Both the position numbers and the translations under genes were made by a program. The notes under the pieces were generated by a model. That model searched no databases. It was not told where the DNA came from and worked only from the letters and a program-made list of their open reading frames with translations. 42,075 nucleotides of DNA from Desulfocicer vacuolatum DSM 3385 (lineage in GTDB: Bacteria > Desulfobacterota > Desulfobacteria > Desulfobacterales > Desulfobacteraceae): positions 1 through 42,075 of the forward strand of contig NZ_FWXY01000030.1 of NCBI RefSeq assembly GCF_900176365.1. Direction: 5' to 3'. This document shows positions 1-8,821 of the stretch, piece after piece. Position 1 is the first letter of the stretch. Each line of letters starts with the position of its first letter.

Positions 1-1
1 A

Positions 2-95
2 TTGACCTCCTTTCGCATTTGTATGTTATGGGAATCATTATACCGCGAATGGTGATTCAACAAAACCTTTTTGGTTCTGGCTTGTCCAGGTTAGG
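2..95 (-). mobile_element. Left 94-bp terminal inverted repeat, probably an IS end
   Basis: These 94 bases are the exact reverse complement of 41982-42075; identity stops abruptly after position 95. Read on the minus strand the segment contains TATAAT and ends with a strong AAAGGAGGT ribosome binding site, so a gene should start just outside the window. That arrangement fits the leader end of an insertion sequence, with the outer edge at the CCTAACC end. The start CCTA recalls IS1380-family ends, but no transposase is visible, so the family is a guess. Confidence 0.75.
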
Positions 96-147
96 TGTTT
101 TTATAATAGACTTTCATTATTTGTTGTGATGCAGCGCATCATGGCCG

Positions 148-425
148 TTATATACAATGCAGCCTCCAAGATAACCTAAGGCAGAGCCGCCCCCCGACGG
201 GCAATAGGAACCGGACAATTGAGCTGTCTACAGTTCCGGTCCGGGACCATTGCCCGTCGGGGGGCGGCGGTATAATACCATTTGGCTCCGCGTCTACGAC
301 CCTATATTTGTTGTGTCCTACAGGAGATGCCCGTTATATCAAATGCCTCGCAGATCTGGGGTGTATTTCAAGTTTTGTTGTGAACAGGCCGAGGCCAGAA
401 TACGGTCTGCCCGTGGCAGTTATAT
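148..425 (+). repeat. Composite palindromic repeat, copy A
   Basis: The element combines a GC-rich palindrome (arms 186-205 and 249-268, perfect over 20 bases around a 43-base loop), a linker ending in a GGAGATGCCCGTTATAT-like stretch, and one double-hairpin unit (about 340-424). The same architecture recurs near 15410, 20873 and 29013. Its right end runs into the stop codon of the permease gene at 420. Together with the IS end it fills positions 1-419, where no gene was found. Confidence 0.85.
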
Positions 426-1496
426 AATCACATTAAACAAATATCCCACCAATAAAATTCCCAGGCCCACCACACCAATAAACACAGCAATGAGACGGGG
501 TTTTAACACCTTTCGCAAAATAACCATTTCAGGCAAAGACAGGGCAATGACACTCATCATAAATGCCAGCACCGTACCAAGGGCTGCACCCTTTCCCAGC
601 AACGCCTCCACCACGGGAATAATCCCGGCGGCATTGGAATACATGGGAACCCCAATGGTAACAGCCAGGGGCACGGACCACCACGACCCCTTGCCCATGA
701 TGGAAGCCATGAGATCCTGGGGCACAAACCCGTGGATGCCCGCCCCAACACCAATGCCGATGATGACATAGATCCACACCCGGCCGATGATTTCTTTTAC
801 CGCTTCCCATCCATATACAACACGATCCGGCCAGGTCAGTTTTTCATCTTCCATGGTTCCATCCTGAACTTTTACGGCAGTGACCCAGTCTTCGATGTGA
901 TTTTCAAGTCCCATGCGGCCAATGGCCCATCCAGCCCCAATGGCCACAAACAAACCAGTCCCCATGTAAATGGCCGCCACCTTCCAGCCCAGAAGACCGT
1001 ACAGCAATCCCAGGGCAATCTCATTGACCATGGGCGCTGCAATAAGAAAGGAAAACGTCACTCCAAGCGGCACTCCGGCGGTGACAAATCCGATGAACAG
1101 CGGCACAGCAGAACAGGAACAAAAAGGGGTGACAATGCCCAGCAGGGCCGCCATGACATTACCGGCAAACTCACTGCGCCCGGATAACATGGCACGGGTT
1201 TTTTCCGGGGTAAAAAAACTTCGGATAATCCCCACCCCGAACACCACAAGAAAGAGCAGCATCATCACTTTCGGGGTATCATAGAAAAAAAATTCAATGG
1301 ATGCCCCCAGGTGGGAGCCTTTTTCAATGCCAAAAAGGCCATAGGTGAGCCATGCAGACACGGATGCCAGCTTGCCGTAGATGATCCACCAAAGATAAAT
1401 ACCCACTGCTGCAGCCGCCGCATAAAGATATAATGGACGATTTGCCGCCCGGGAAGAAGTGGTCTGATTGCCATTGGCTGTGATTTGATCTGTCAT
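420..1496 (-). CDS. ArsP-like permease (DUF318/YraQ family)
   Basis: A 358-residue integral membrane protein with about eight hydrophobic segments. Near the middle it carries the family signature TPFCSCSAVP, with two cysteines two residues apart, followed by APMVNEIA; both are typical of DUF318/ArsP permeases. Characterised ArsP proteins export trivalent organoarsenicals across the inner membrane. The start was placed at the ATG at 1494-1496 because GGAG lies six bases upstream; the longer frame would begin with TTG inside that ribosome binding site. The gene lies downstream of an ArsR-type regulator whose Cys-x-Cys motif is the arsenite-sensing type, which supports a metalloid role. A double-hairpin repeat separates the two genes. 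Efflux of another thiol-reactive metal is possible. Confidence 0.8.
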   Translation of the reverse strand: MTDQITANGNQTTSSRAANRPLYLYAAAAAVGIYLWWIIYGKLASVSAWLTYGLFGIEKGSHLGASIEFFFYDTPKVMMLLFLVVFGVGIIRSFFTPEKTRAMLSGRSEFAGNVMAALLGIVTPFCSCSAVPLFIGFVTAGVPLGVTFSFLIAAPMVNEIALGLLYGLLGWKVAAIYMGTGLFVAIGAGWAIGRMGLENHIEDWVTAVKVQDGTMEDEKLTWPDRVVYGWEAVKEIIGRVWIYVIIGIGVGAGIHGFVPQDLMASIMGKGSWWSVPLAVTIGVPMYSNAAGIIPVVEALLGKGAALGTVLAFMMSVIALSLPEMVILRKVLKPRLIAVFIGVVGLGILLVGYLFNVII

Positions 1497-1658
1497 GTTG
1501 TTCTCCAAAATTTAACCTTGACCATAAACGCCTGGATATTTGCCAGGCGTTATGGGAATTATGTCTGAAATTCGGGCACATTAAATCTACAAATAGCCAT
1601 ATATCTATTTGATTACATATAAACATCCCGTTTTTTTGTGGTGTATTATAATATATCT

Positions 1659-1743
1659 GAAATACTCCGCAAACCGGGGGGATATTTCAAGCTTTGTTGT
1701 GGGCAGCATCGGATCAAAATACGGTCTGCCCGTGGCAGTTATA
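1659..1743 (+). repeat. Double-hairpin repeat unit
   Basis: This unit forms two hairpins. The first pairs GAAATACTCC-like with GGATATTTC-like arms. The second pairs GGGCAG with CTGCCC around about 20 bases. A shared CAAGCTTTGTTGTG linker joins them. It lies between arsR and the permease gene, so it may sit within their transcript. Confidence 0.8.
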
Positions 1744-1781
1744 CTGTTTTTGTGGTTGACGGAACTACAGGGTGAGCAATG

Positions 1782-2120
1782 TCAGCAGATATTCTCCCGC
1801 CGGATAAGGGGCAGGGACGATATCAACGCCTTTATTTCCGGATCATCCTCCATCCAGTGACGCAGATTCCCAAGAAAGGTGGCTGCATAGGGGCTAAAAC
1901 TTCCGTCTGCCAAGGAATAATTCACCCATTTTTCATCCCGGGAAGAAGTCACAAGCCCTGCCCCCTCCAGCACTTTCAGATGTTTTGACACCGTGGGCTG
2001 GGCCAGGCCCAGGGCGCCGGTGATTTCACACACACACATCACCTTGTGCTGGAGCATTTTTAAAATTTTTACCCGGTTGGGATCGGACATTGCCTTGCTT
2101 ACATCAACAAATAATTTCAT
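1782..2120 (-). CDS. arsR: ArsR/SmtB-family metalloregulator
   Basis: A 112-residue winged-helix repressor. The family core KAMSDPNRVKILKML is followed by VMCVCEITGALGLAQPTVSK. The Cys-Val-Cys pair at the start of the recognition region matches the arsenite-binding site of classical ArsR. The helix-turn-helix runs through LAQPTVSKHLKVLEGAGLV. The start chosen is the ATG at 2118-2120, with GAGG six bases upstream; an upstream extension of 25 hydrophobic residues is not family-like. It is expected to repress its own operon, including the downstream ArsP-like permease, until arsenite or an organoarsenical displaces it. A repeat unit occupies most of the 285-base gap to the permease. Confidence 0.88.
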   Translation of the reverse strand: MKLFVDVSKAMSDPNRVKILKMLQHKVMCVCEITGALGLAQPTVSKHLKVLEGAGLVTSSRDEKWVNYSLADGSFSPYAATFLGNLRHWMEDDPEIKALISSLPLIRRENIC

Positions 2121-2245
2121 ATTTCCCCTCATATTCTTTTTTTGGAATATATAACCACAAAAGAAGTCTGTCAACACAAGAAATTCAAAAAGCACCGGAA
2201 TATGCTAAAAAAAGTTCAAAAGAGAAAAGGGGACAATTTAACCAT

Positions 2246-2271
2246 GAGAGCCTGTTAAAAAACAGACTCTC
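2246..2271. other. Short hairpin upstream of arsR
   Basis: GAGAG-C-CTGTT and AACAG-A-CTCTC pair around AAAA with one mismatch. It lies between the 3' end of hypD and the arsR start. It could end hypD transcription, but no T-run follows on the minus strand, so its role is unclear. Confidence 0.45.
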
Positions 2272-2313
2272 AAACAATCAAAATTTTCTGGAATGCTCAC
2301 CAGGGAAGCCATG

Positions 2314-2406
2314 GGATGATGATGACAATAATGGCGATGAACTAATTTAAAACAAGACGAGTGCGTTGAGCTTGTCAGGATGATGATGACAATAATGGCG
2401 ATGAAC
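2314..2406 (+). repeat. 29-bp direct repeat pair
   Basis: Identical 29-base copies lie at 2314-2342 and 2378-2406, offset by 64 bases. Each begins GGATGATGATGACAATAA. They sit just downstream of the hypD stop codon, in the non-coding gap between hypD and arsR. Confidence 0.8.
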
Positions 2407-2419
2407 ACTTCAAACATTT

Positions 2420-4777
2420 CTACAGGGCCTGGGCCGTTCTGCTGATAATTTCTTCCTGGTGATCTTTATCCAAATCCACAAAATAATCGCTGTAGCCTGC
2501 CACCCGAACCAGTAAATTGCGGTACGCATCCGGGGTCTGCTGGGCTGATCGGAGGGTTTTTGTATCCATCACATTAAACTGAATATGATGCCCCCCAAGG
2601 CCAAAATAGGTTCGAATCAGTCCGGCCATTTTCTTAAGATCTTTGTCCGTTGAAAGCACAGATGGTAAAAATCGCTGATTGAGCAGGGTCCCGCCGGATC
2701 TTACCTGGTCCATCTTGGCCAGAGAGTTGATAACGGCGGTGGGACCGTTGCGGTCGGCACCGTGGGAGGGTGAGGTGCCGTCGGATTGGGGGGTATGGGC
2801 CTTTCGGCCATTGGGGGTGGCCCCCAGCATTTTTCCAAAATAGACATGGCAGGTGGTGGAGAGCATGTTTAACCGATAACAGGTGCCCTTGGTGTTGGGT
2901 CTGCCGTCAATGGTTTTCAAAAGGCTGTGATAAACCTGCTGCATGATGGTATCAGCCCTGTTGTCATCATTGCCGAAAAAAGGGGTCCGGTTCCAGAGTT
3001 TCAGGCGAAGGGCCTCAGCCCCCTTAAAATTATTTAAAAGGGCTTTCAAAAGCGCATCCATGGTAACAGAGCCATGATCAAACACATGGGTTTTAATGGC
3101 AGAAAGGCTGTCGGTCACCGTGCCGATGCCGCAACACTGGATGTAGTTTGTGTTATATTTCGGGCCACCGTCGTAGTAATCCCGTCCTTTTTCAATGCAT
3201 CCCTCAATGAGCACAGAAAGCAGGGGTGCCGGGCAATACCTGGCATACATCCGCTCAATATAGTTGTTCACTGCGATTTTCAAATCCACGATGTGCGCCA
3301 GCTGATGTTGGAACGCCCCATACAGCTCGTCATAACTTTTAAAGGTTCCAGGATCTCCGGTGTCAATGCCCACCATCTTTCCTGTAAGGGGGTCCACACC
3401 ATTGTTCAGGGTGATCTCCAGAATTTTGGGCACATTGAGATACCCGGTGAGGATATAGGCTTCCTTGCCAAAGGCCCCGGTTTCGATACAGCCGCTGGTG
3501 CCCCCCTCCCTTGCGTCTTCAATGGTTTTTCCCATGCCCACCTGTTCCATGATCACGGTATCGGTGTTAAACACAGATGGATAGCCATACCCTTTACGGA
3601 TCACCCGGGTGGCAGCATCCAACAGCCGATCCGGGGTTTTGACGCTGATGTGCACCGACGGCTGGGGTTGCAGCAGAGACAGCTCATCTGCCACCTCCAG
3701 GGCAATGAAAGAGACCTCAGAGCTGCCGTCGGTGCCGTCGGGTTTCAGCCCACCCAGGTTGATCTGGGTAAAATCATTGTAAGTACCGCTCTCCCTGGCA
3801 GTCACCCCCACCTTTGGCGGAGCCGTGTGGTTGTTGATTTTTATCCAAAGACAGGCCAGCAGCTCCTTGGCACGTTCTCTGTCAATGCTTCCATCTGCCA
3901 GCTCTTTTTCATAAAAAGGGGCCAGATGCTGGTCCAGGTGACCCGGAGACATGGCATCCCATCCATTAAGTTCCGTGATGGTGCCCAGATGAACAAACCA
4001 GTACATCTGGATTGCCTCATGGAAAGTCTGCGGGGCATGCTCCGGAACCCGTTTACAAACCCGGGCGATTTCCAACAATTCCTGTTTTCGCATCGTATCA
4101 GATGCTTTGTTTGCCATCTTTTTTGCCAGATCAGCGTGGCGGCGGGCAAACATAATCACAGCATCACAGGCAATTTCCATGGCGTGCAGCGTTTCAAACC
4201 GATCCGGGGCCTTGGGATCATTAATATAATCCAGCACATTGATCTGTTCCTGTATTTTAGCCTTAAAATCCGCCATGCCAAGCCCATAAATTCTGCCGTC
4301 CAGGGCCGTGTGTCCAGGGGCCCGTTGTTCCATAAATTCTGTGAAAAGACCTGCTTTATAAGCATTTTTCCAGTCTTGGGGCACATTGTTGAAAATTCTG
4401 TCCCGGATGGAACGTCCCTTCCAATAGGGGATCACCGATTCTCCATAGGTCTTGATATCGGCCGGATTCACCCGATAACGGGTCATGGGGCGCTGCCTTA
4501 GAGTCTCAAGGTCAGCTGTGCTGTGGCAGGTGAGTTCAGGAAAGGTGGGAACGGCCTTGGGGCCGGGTCCCCGTTCCCCCACAATGAGCTCTTTGTCTCC
4601 AATATAAAGTGTTTTTTCTTCACAAAGTTTTTTAAAAAATCTGGCCCGGAGCACGGGCAGGGAATATTTACCGGCATTTTCCCGGTAAAACCGGGTCTCT
4701 AAAAGGGCACGTTCAATGGAAATAAAAGGTGTTGCATTAAAGCTTTGCTCTCTTAAATATTCAATTCTGGTGTTCAT
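2420..4777 (-). CDS. hypD: Glycyl radical enzyme, trans-4-hydroxy-L-proline dehydratase (HypD-like)
   Basis: A 785-residue glycyl radical enzyme of normal length. The thiyl cysteine is C430 in GGTSGCIETGAFGKEAY, and E432 is the expected base. The C-terminal glycyl motif RVAGYSDYF places the radical at G761. As recalled from the Clostridioides difficile HypD structure, the key residues there are His160, Asp278, Ser334, Phe340, Cys434, Glu436, Tyr450 and Gly765. Here H156, D274, S330, F336, C430, E432, Y446 and G761 align with a constant offset of four. HypD dehydrates trans-4-hydroxyproline to pyrroline-5-carboxylate, which ProC reduces to proline. The ATG has GGAGGAT five bases upstream. hypE lies two bases upstream, so the pair is one operon. 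No proC is nearby. Ring-opening hydroxyproline lyases are related, so substrate specificity remains inferred. Confidence 0.85.
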   Translation of the reverse strand: MNTRIEYLREQSFNATPFISIERALLETRFYRENAGKYSLPVLRARFFKKLCEEKTLYIGDKELIVGERGPGPKAVPTFPELTCHSTADLETLRQRPMTRYRVNPADIKTYGESVIPYWKGRSIRDRIFNNVPQDWKNAYKAGLFTEFMEQRAPGHTALDGRIYGLGMADFKAKIQEQINVLDYINDPKAPDRFETLHAMEIACDAVIMFARRHADLAKKMANKASDTMRKQELLEIARVCKRVPEHAPQTFHEAIQMYWFVHLGTITELNGWDAMSPGHLDQHLAPFYEKELADGSIDRERAKELLACLWIKINNHTAPPKVGVTARESGTYNDFTQINLGGLKPDGTDGSSEVSFIALEVADELSLLQPQPSVHISVKTPDRLLDAATRVIRKGYGYPSVFNTDTVIMEQVGMGKTIEDAREGGTSGCIETGAFGKEAYILTGYLNVPKILEITLNNGVDPLTGKMVGIDTGDPGTFKSYDELYGAFQHQLAHIVDLKIAVNNYIERMYARYCPAPLLSVLIEGCIEKGRDYYDGGPKYNTNYIQCCGIGTVTDSLSAIKTHVFDHGSVTMDALLKALLNNFKGAEALRLKLWNRTPFFGNDDNRADTIMQQVYHSLLKTIDGRPNTKGTCYRLNMLSTTCHVYFGKMLGATPNGRKAHTPQSDGTSPSHGADRNGPTAVINSLAKMDQVRSGGTLLNQRFLPSVLSTDKDLKKMAGLIRTYFGLGGHHIQFNVMDTKTLRSAQQTPDAYRNLLVRVAGYSDYFVDLDKDHQEEIISRTAQAL

Positions 4778-4779
4778 GA

Positions 4780-5679
4780 TTATCCTCCCTTGAAGACCCT
4801 TAACCCCAGTCTCTCAAGCTGTTCAACACATCTTTTTATATCTTTTCCCTTGGGTTTCCTGAAAGTAAAAGGTGACAGGGGCATTCCCAGTTTATCATAT
4901 TTTGATGATGCCATTTCATGATAAACAAGAAGATCCACCCGGCTTTCCGGTGCAACCCCGGCAATGAACCTGCCTGTTTTTTCAATATTTTCAGGATCAC
5001 TGTTCACCCCTTCAATCAAAGGGATGCGAAACCGGATCTCTTTATCCATCCGGGCAAGAAGGCGGATATTCTCAAGGATCAATCCATTGGACACTCCAGT
5101 GAATTTTTCATGAACATCACTGTCCATATGTTTAATGTCCACAAGAAAAAGATCTGTCAATGCAGCCACGTCTTTCACCAGCTCTGCTTTTGCATGGACA
5201 CAGGTATCAACTGCTCTGTGGATACCTGATTTTTTGCACACCGTCAGGAGTTCCAGCAACAAATGGGGCTGATAAAGGGGCTCTCCCCCGGAAAAGGTGA
5301 CCCCGCCCCCGGATTGATCATAAAACACAATATCTTTTTTGATCTCTTCCATGATGACATTGACATCTGCCTCCCGACCGGTGGATTCATGGGCCAGGGC
5401 CGGACAGATATCAACACAATGGCCGCACGCAACGCAACGCTCCCCATCCCTTATAATTTCTCCATTTTTAAGGAACAATGCCCCGGAGATGCACTCATCC
5501 AGGCATTGGCCACAAGCGATACACTTATTTTTTATCCAGATTCTGTCAATGAATAAAGAGATCCCCTCTGGATTGTGGCACCAGGCGCACCGCAAGGGGC
5601 AGCCTTTGAAGAACACGGTTGTCCTGATGTTGGGGCCATCATGGATGGCATATTTTTTTATGGCAAAGATACGTCCCAT
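4780..5679 (-). CDS. hypE: Glycyl radical enzyme activase (radical SAM, HypE-like)
   Basis: A 299-residue radical SAM protein. CPLRCAWC (C27, C31, C34) binds the SAM-cleaving iron-sulfur cluster. Two ferredoxin-type sites follow: CIACGQCLDEC (C53-C63) and CVACGHCVDICP (C82-C92). SGGEP is the SAM-binding glycine-rich segment. Such activases reductively cleave SAM and abstract hydrogen from the partner glycine, here G761 of HypD. The two-base spacing to hypD makes the pairing secure. It starts at the ATG at 5677-5679, giving a protein that begins MGRIFAIKKYAIHDGPNIR, a standard activase start. Specificity for HypD rather than another glycyl radical enzyme rests on the operon. Confidence 0.9.
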   Translation of the reverse strand: MGRIFAIKKYAIHDGPNIRTTVFFKGCPLRCAWCHNPEGISLFIDRIWIKNKCIACGQCLDECISGALFLKNGEIIRDGERCVACGHCVDICPALAHESTGREADVNVIMEEIKKDIVFYDQSGGGVTFSGGEPLYQPHLLLELLTVCKKSGIHRAVDTCVHAKAELVKDVAALTDLFLVDIKHMDSDVHEKFTGVSNGLILENIRLLARMDKEIRFRIPLIEGVNSDPENIEKTGRFIAGVAPESRVDLLVYHEMASSKYDKLGMPLSPFTFRKPKGKDIKRCVEQLERLGLRVFKGG

Positions 5680-5753
5680 GCCGTCATCCCATCTTTTTTT
5701 TAATTTTTTACCAAGAAGTATGCTTCTGAATTTTTAATTTAAGAGGAGAGGTG

Positions 5754-6026
5754 TCACCGTAACTGACTGTCTTTACTGCCACGTCGGTTAAATCCGGTTT
5801 GTGCGCTCTGGTGTTTTTCCAGTTCTGACTGGCAGTTGATACACAGACGAACCCCGGGGATGGCCCTTTGCCGGGCCTCGGGTATGGGTTCATCACAGGC
5901 TTCACAATGGGTTATCTCTTCCTCTCCCGCCCGGGGTAATCGGCTCCTTGCCAATGTTACCGCATCATTAACACTTGCATCTATTTGCTCTTGTACCGCC
6001 CCGTCCCGGGCCCATCCCACAGCCAT
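5754..6026 (-). CDS. DksA/TraR-family C4 zinc-finger protein (YbiI-like)
   Basis: A 90-residue protein with a single C4 zinc finger: CEACDEPIPEARQRAIPGVR followed by CINC. The C-terminus GFNRRGSKDSQLR closely resembles Escherichia coli YbiI. It has the short TraR-like layout, lacking the long coiled coil of DksA itself. TraR-type proteins bind in the RNA polymerase secondary channel; the function of the YbiI branch is not established. It lies 74 bases upstream of hypE on the same strand and could be the first gene of the hypED transcript. The start has GGTGA about seven bases upstream. Confidence 0.85.
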   Translation of the reverse strand: MAVGWARDGAVQEQIDASVNDAVTLARSRLPRAGEEEITHCEACDEPIPEARQRAIPGVRLCINCQSELEKHQSAQTGFNRRGSKDSQLR

Positions 6027-6071
6027 AATTTATCACCCATCTGTTGCTTGAATAAATGGTCATAATTAAAG

Positions 6072-6261
6072 TAACTCAACTTTCGGGCTTCATTTCAAAG
6101 CCGGCATTTTTAAATGTACCGATGGGCTCAGTGTACCGACGGGGTCAGGCTTTTGTTATTGATGTTATCGACCAAGGCCTTTGCCAACGAAAAAAACCTC
6201 GATAATGTCAATAACGAAAGCCTGACCCCACCACGAAATGCGAACACCGAAAGTTGAGAAA
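6072..6261. mobile_element. MITE-like nested inverted repeat
   Basis: Outer arms CTCAACTTTCGG (6075-6086) and CCGAAAGTTGAG (6247-6258) are perfect. Inner arms of 31 bases (6141-6171 and 6199-6229) begin GGGGTCAGGC and match with only three differences. A solo right-end sequence of the same element occurs at 19581-19612. The stretch 6027-6505 is otherwise gene-free. Two nested palindromes without coding capacity fit a non-autonomous transposable element. Confidence 0.75.
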
Positions 6262-6505
6262 GTAATATATCCAGACATTATCTCATATTCACCCAAGCCT
6301 GGCCAACTTAAAAGAATATTAAAAACAACTTTCTACCCGGGTGTTTATCTGTTATAATGAAATTTATATTTTTTTTCGGGCTTGATCGCACAAAGAACCA
6401 TTTTTCAAGTGGCTGACAGTGCGCTCGAGCCCTTTTTTTAAGGGGCATCTGCCTGATTTAAGGCAGCTTGTCACCACACATTTAAACCCGGGAGAACCCA
6501 ACATA

Positions 6506-7027
6506 ATGACGGATACAATCAAATCCGGAGATACGATCAGAGTCGCTTACACAGGTAAATTTGAAAATGGTGAAATTTTTGACACTTCAGAGGGTCGGGA
6601 AGGGCTGAAATTCACCGTGGGAACAGGCCAGCTGATCAAAGGATTTGATCAGGCGGTTGTGGGCATGGCCGTGGGCGACAAAAAAAGCGTCACCATCCCA
6701 CCGGAAGATGGATATGGCCTGCGGGACGAAAACAGAATCATTGAAATTCCGGCAGAGTCCGTACCGGAAGAGATGACATTGGAAGTGGGAATGCAGCTGC
6801 AGCTCACCGATCCCAATGGCAATCCAGCCATGGCCACAGTGGCAGAAGTAGGGGAAAAGGCCATTAAAATGGACGTCAACCATTTTCTGGCAGGCAAAAC
6901 TTTGGTATTTGACATTGAAATTGAAGAGATGGGCCTGGAACCGGATGTTCAGCAATGTGGCACTGGATGCGACAGCGGATGTGATACAGACAAGGGTTGT
7001 GGATGTGACTGCGGCTGTGGTGACTGA
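6506..7027 (+). CDS. slyD: SlyD-like FKBP-type peptidyl-prolyl isomerase
   Basis: A 173-residue protein. The FKBP domain occupies about residues 5-70, with YTGKFENGEIFDTS and GTGQLIKGFDQAVVGM, and continues at about 120-140 in HFLAGKTLVFDIEI. The insert-in-flap chaperone domain characteristic of SlyD lies between the two parts. The tail is Cys-rich (CGTGCDSGCDTDKGCGCDC), a metal-binding extension like the one SlyD uses for nickel. The ATG at 6506 was preferred over an upstream GTG because family similarity begins there and a GGGAGA lies upstream. It is a cytoplasmic folding and metallochaperone protein, possibly serving nickel enzymes. It converges on the helicase gene, separated by a strong hairpin. 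Confidence 0.9.
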   Translation: MTDTIKSGDTIRVAYTGKFENGEIFDTSEGREGLKFTVGTGQLIKGFDQAVVGMAVGDKKSVTIPPEDGYGLRDENRIIEIPAESVPEEMTLEVGMQLQLTDPNGNPAMATVAEVGEKAIKMDVNHFLAGKTLVFDIEIEEMGLEPDVQQCGTGCDSGCDTDKGCGCDCGCGD

Positions 7028-7119
7028 TGCACACCCAAAAAGCCACACCGTTTAAAACGCTTCCTTGAAAGTCAAAACCCGGGAAAGCCTTGTCCGGTGC
7101 AGCTTTTTTAAATTTATTC

Positions 7120-7169
7120 ATGATCAAGTCCTGAAAGGATCAAAACGCATTCCCCAGGGACTTGATCAT
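7120..7169. terminator. Long hairpin between convergent genes
   Basis: ATGATCAAGTCC (7120-7131) and GGACTTGATCAT (7158-7169) are a perfect 12-bp inverted repeat. It lies between the ends of slyD and the helicase gene and could terminate both. Confidence 0.6.
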
Positions 7170-7231
7170 TAAATATTCTTTCTGATGTGCGTTGAACCTG
7201 GATATCATTTTGATCCGGCTCAGTTCACAAA

Positions 7232-8458
7232 CTAACGCCGGGCCCGTGGAGCATTGGATCTACCTTGGTAACCCTTTCTCCGGGAATTGGTCCGGGGACG
7301 TGCAGCCGGCCGAGGCGTTGCTCCGGCCTTTTCCAGTTCAAATCCATCCATCATCGTAACAGGGATATCGTGCTTGAGCAGCCGCTGGATATCTTTTAAC
7401 TGTTTTTGCTCATCCCGGCACACCAGTGACAATGCCATACCCGTGGCACCGGCCCGTCCGGTGCGGCCAATGCGATGGACATAATCTTCCGGCACATTGG
7501 GCAAATCAAAATTGACCACATGGGGCAACATATCAATGTCAAGTCCCCTTGCTGCAATATCCGTTGCCACAAGGGTTCTGATTTTTTCACTCTTAAAATC
7601 GGCCAGGGCCCGGGTCCGGGCCGTCTGACTCTTGTTGCCGTGGATGGCCGCCGCACCAATACCGTCCTGGATCAACTGTTTGGTCAAACGGTTGGCACCA
7701 TGCTTGGTGCGGGTAAACACCAGTACCTTGTTCCACTCTCCGGTTCTGATCAAAGTGGAAAGCAATTGCCGTTTCTGGGTTCTTGCCACGGGATAAACAG
7801 TCTGGGAAACACCGTCTGCGGCTTTATTGGAGGCTGACACCTCAATGATTTCCGGTGAATTCAAAAGGGAATCGGCAAGCCGTTTAATATCTGTAGAATA
7901 GGTGGCGGAAAAAAGCATGTTCTGACGACGTTTCGGCAAAAGTTTTAATACTTTTCTGATATCATGGATAAAACCCATGTCCAGCATGCGATCCGCTTCG
8001 TCCAGCACAAGAATTTCCACCCGGGAAAGATCCAGGGTTTTTCGTCCGGCATGGTCCAAAAGGCGTCCCGGTGTGGCCACCATGATATCCACGCCCCGGC
8101 GAAGGCGATCAATCTGGGGATTAATCCCCACTCCGCCAAACACCACAGTGGACTTTAAAGACAGACCCCGTCCCAGGCTTTCAATATTGGCATGGACTTG
8201 GGCTGCCAGCTCCCGGGTGGGGGCCAGCACCAGACATCTGGGTGAACATCCTTTTCCCCTGGTACGATCCAGAAGCTGAAGAACGGGCAGGCCAAAGGCC
8301 GCTGTTTTACCGGTACCGGTCTGTGCTCCGGCAAGCACATCTTTTCTTTTGAGAATGGCCGGAATTGCTCGATCCTGAATAGGGGTGGGGACTTTGTAGC
8401 CCTCGGCGGCAACGGCACGTAACAGTTCGGCCCTGAGGCCAAATTTTTCAAATGACAT
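7232..8458 (-). CDS. rhlE: DEAD-box ATP-dependent RNA helicase (RhlE-like)
   Basis: A 408-residue helicase with the full DEAD-box motif set: PTPIQ (Q motif), AQTGTGKT (I), PTRELA (Ia), DEAD in VLDEADRML (II), SAT (III), and [10 protein letters not shown] (VI). A basic tail follows (about residues 385-408, [19 protein letters not shown]), typical of RhlE and related RNA-remodelling helicases in ribosome assembly or mRNA decay. The start at the ATG at 8456-8458 gives MSFEKFGL, a standard RhlE start; the longer frame upstream adds non-homologous residues. It stands alone on the minus strand. Confidence 0.92.
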   Translation of the reverse strand: MSFEKFGLRAELLRAVAAEGYKVPTPIQDRAIPAILKRKDVLAGAQTGTGKTAAFGLPVLQLLDRTRGKGCSPRCLVLAPTRELAAQVHANIESLGRGLSLKSTVVFGGVGINPQIDRLRRGVDIMVATPGRLLDHAGRKTLDLSRVEILVLDEADRMLDMGFIHDIRKVLKLLPKRRQNMLFSATYSTDIKRLADSLLNSPEIIEVSASNKAADGVSQTVYPVARTQKRQLLSTLIRTGEWNKVLVFTRTKHGANRLTKQLIQDGIGAAAIHGNKSQTARTRALADFKSEKIRTLVATDIAARGLDIDMLPHVVNFDLPNVPEDYVHRIGRTGRAGATGMALSLVCRDEQKQLKDIQRLLKHDIPVTMMDGFELEKAGATPRPAARPRTNSRRKGYQGRSNAPRARR

Positions 8459-8653
8459 ATATAGTATAATCCTGAATCCGCCCCCCCACCATGGTGGGCC
8501 AGTCCAGGCGAAATAAATATTATTGCATGAATTGAGGTTGGAATAACCGCGACACTGCAGGCACTGACTGGGAGGTGCTAAAGAAAAAGAGTATAATAAC
8601 ACACCTGAAAATTTTAAAATACAAAATTATTTAAAAACCACTATTTATTTTTT

Positions 8654-8821
8654 TTAAACACCGATATCCAAAATAACTCGCCAGTCATAAGCTCTCCAGT
8701 TTGACGCCACATAATCTATTCCTTTAAAATTAAATATATCCCATGTGGTATGAGAAATGAGAACTTCGGACTCATGAAAAAATAAATGTTCGGGTTGGTA
8801 ATGTAAAATCTCATCAGTACC
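8654..8821 (-). pseudogene. C-terminal remnant of an unidentified protein
   Basis: A 55-codon open frame without a start codon ends in TAA at 8654-8656. The translated end (WDIFNFKGIDYVASNWRAYD, then WRVILDIGV) has protein-like composition, unlike the surrounding non-coding sequence. Its upstream edge runs into a degraded repeat copy near 8796, where a stop appears. The family was not recognised. Confidence 0.35.

Noticed and set aside
250-771. 173-residue plus-strand frame at the left end
   Set aside because: It starts in the palindromic repeat and continues antisense through the ArsP-like permease gene.
3074-4501. Long 475-residue frame on the plus strand inside hypD
   Set aside because: It is antisense to the strongly conserved HypD coding sequence, has no ribosome binding site or family resemblance, and its composition mirrors the opposite strand.
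6419-6505. N-terminal extension of the SlyD-like gene from a GTG at 6419
   Set aside because: No similarity to FKBP proteins and a better ATG at 6506; the extension overlaps a leader-like region.
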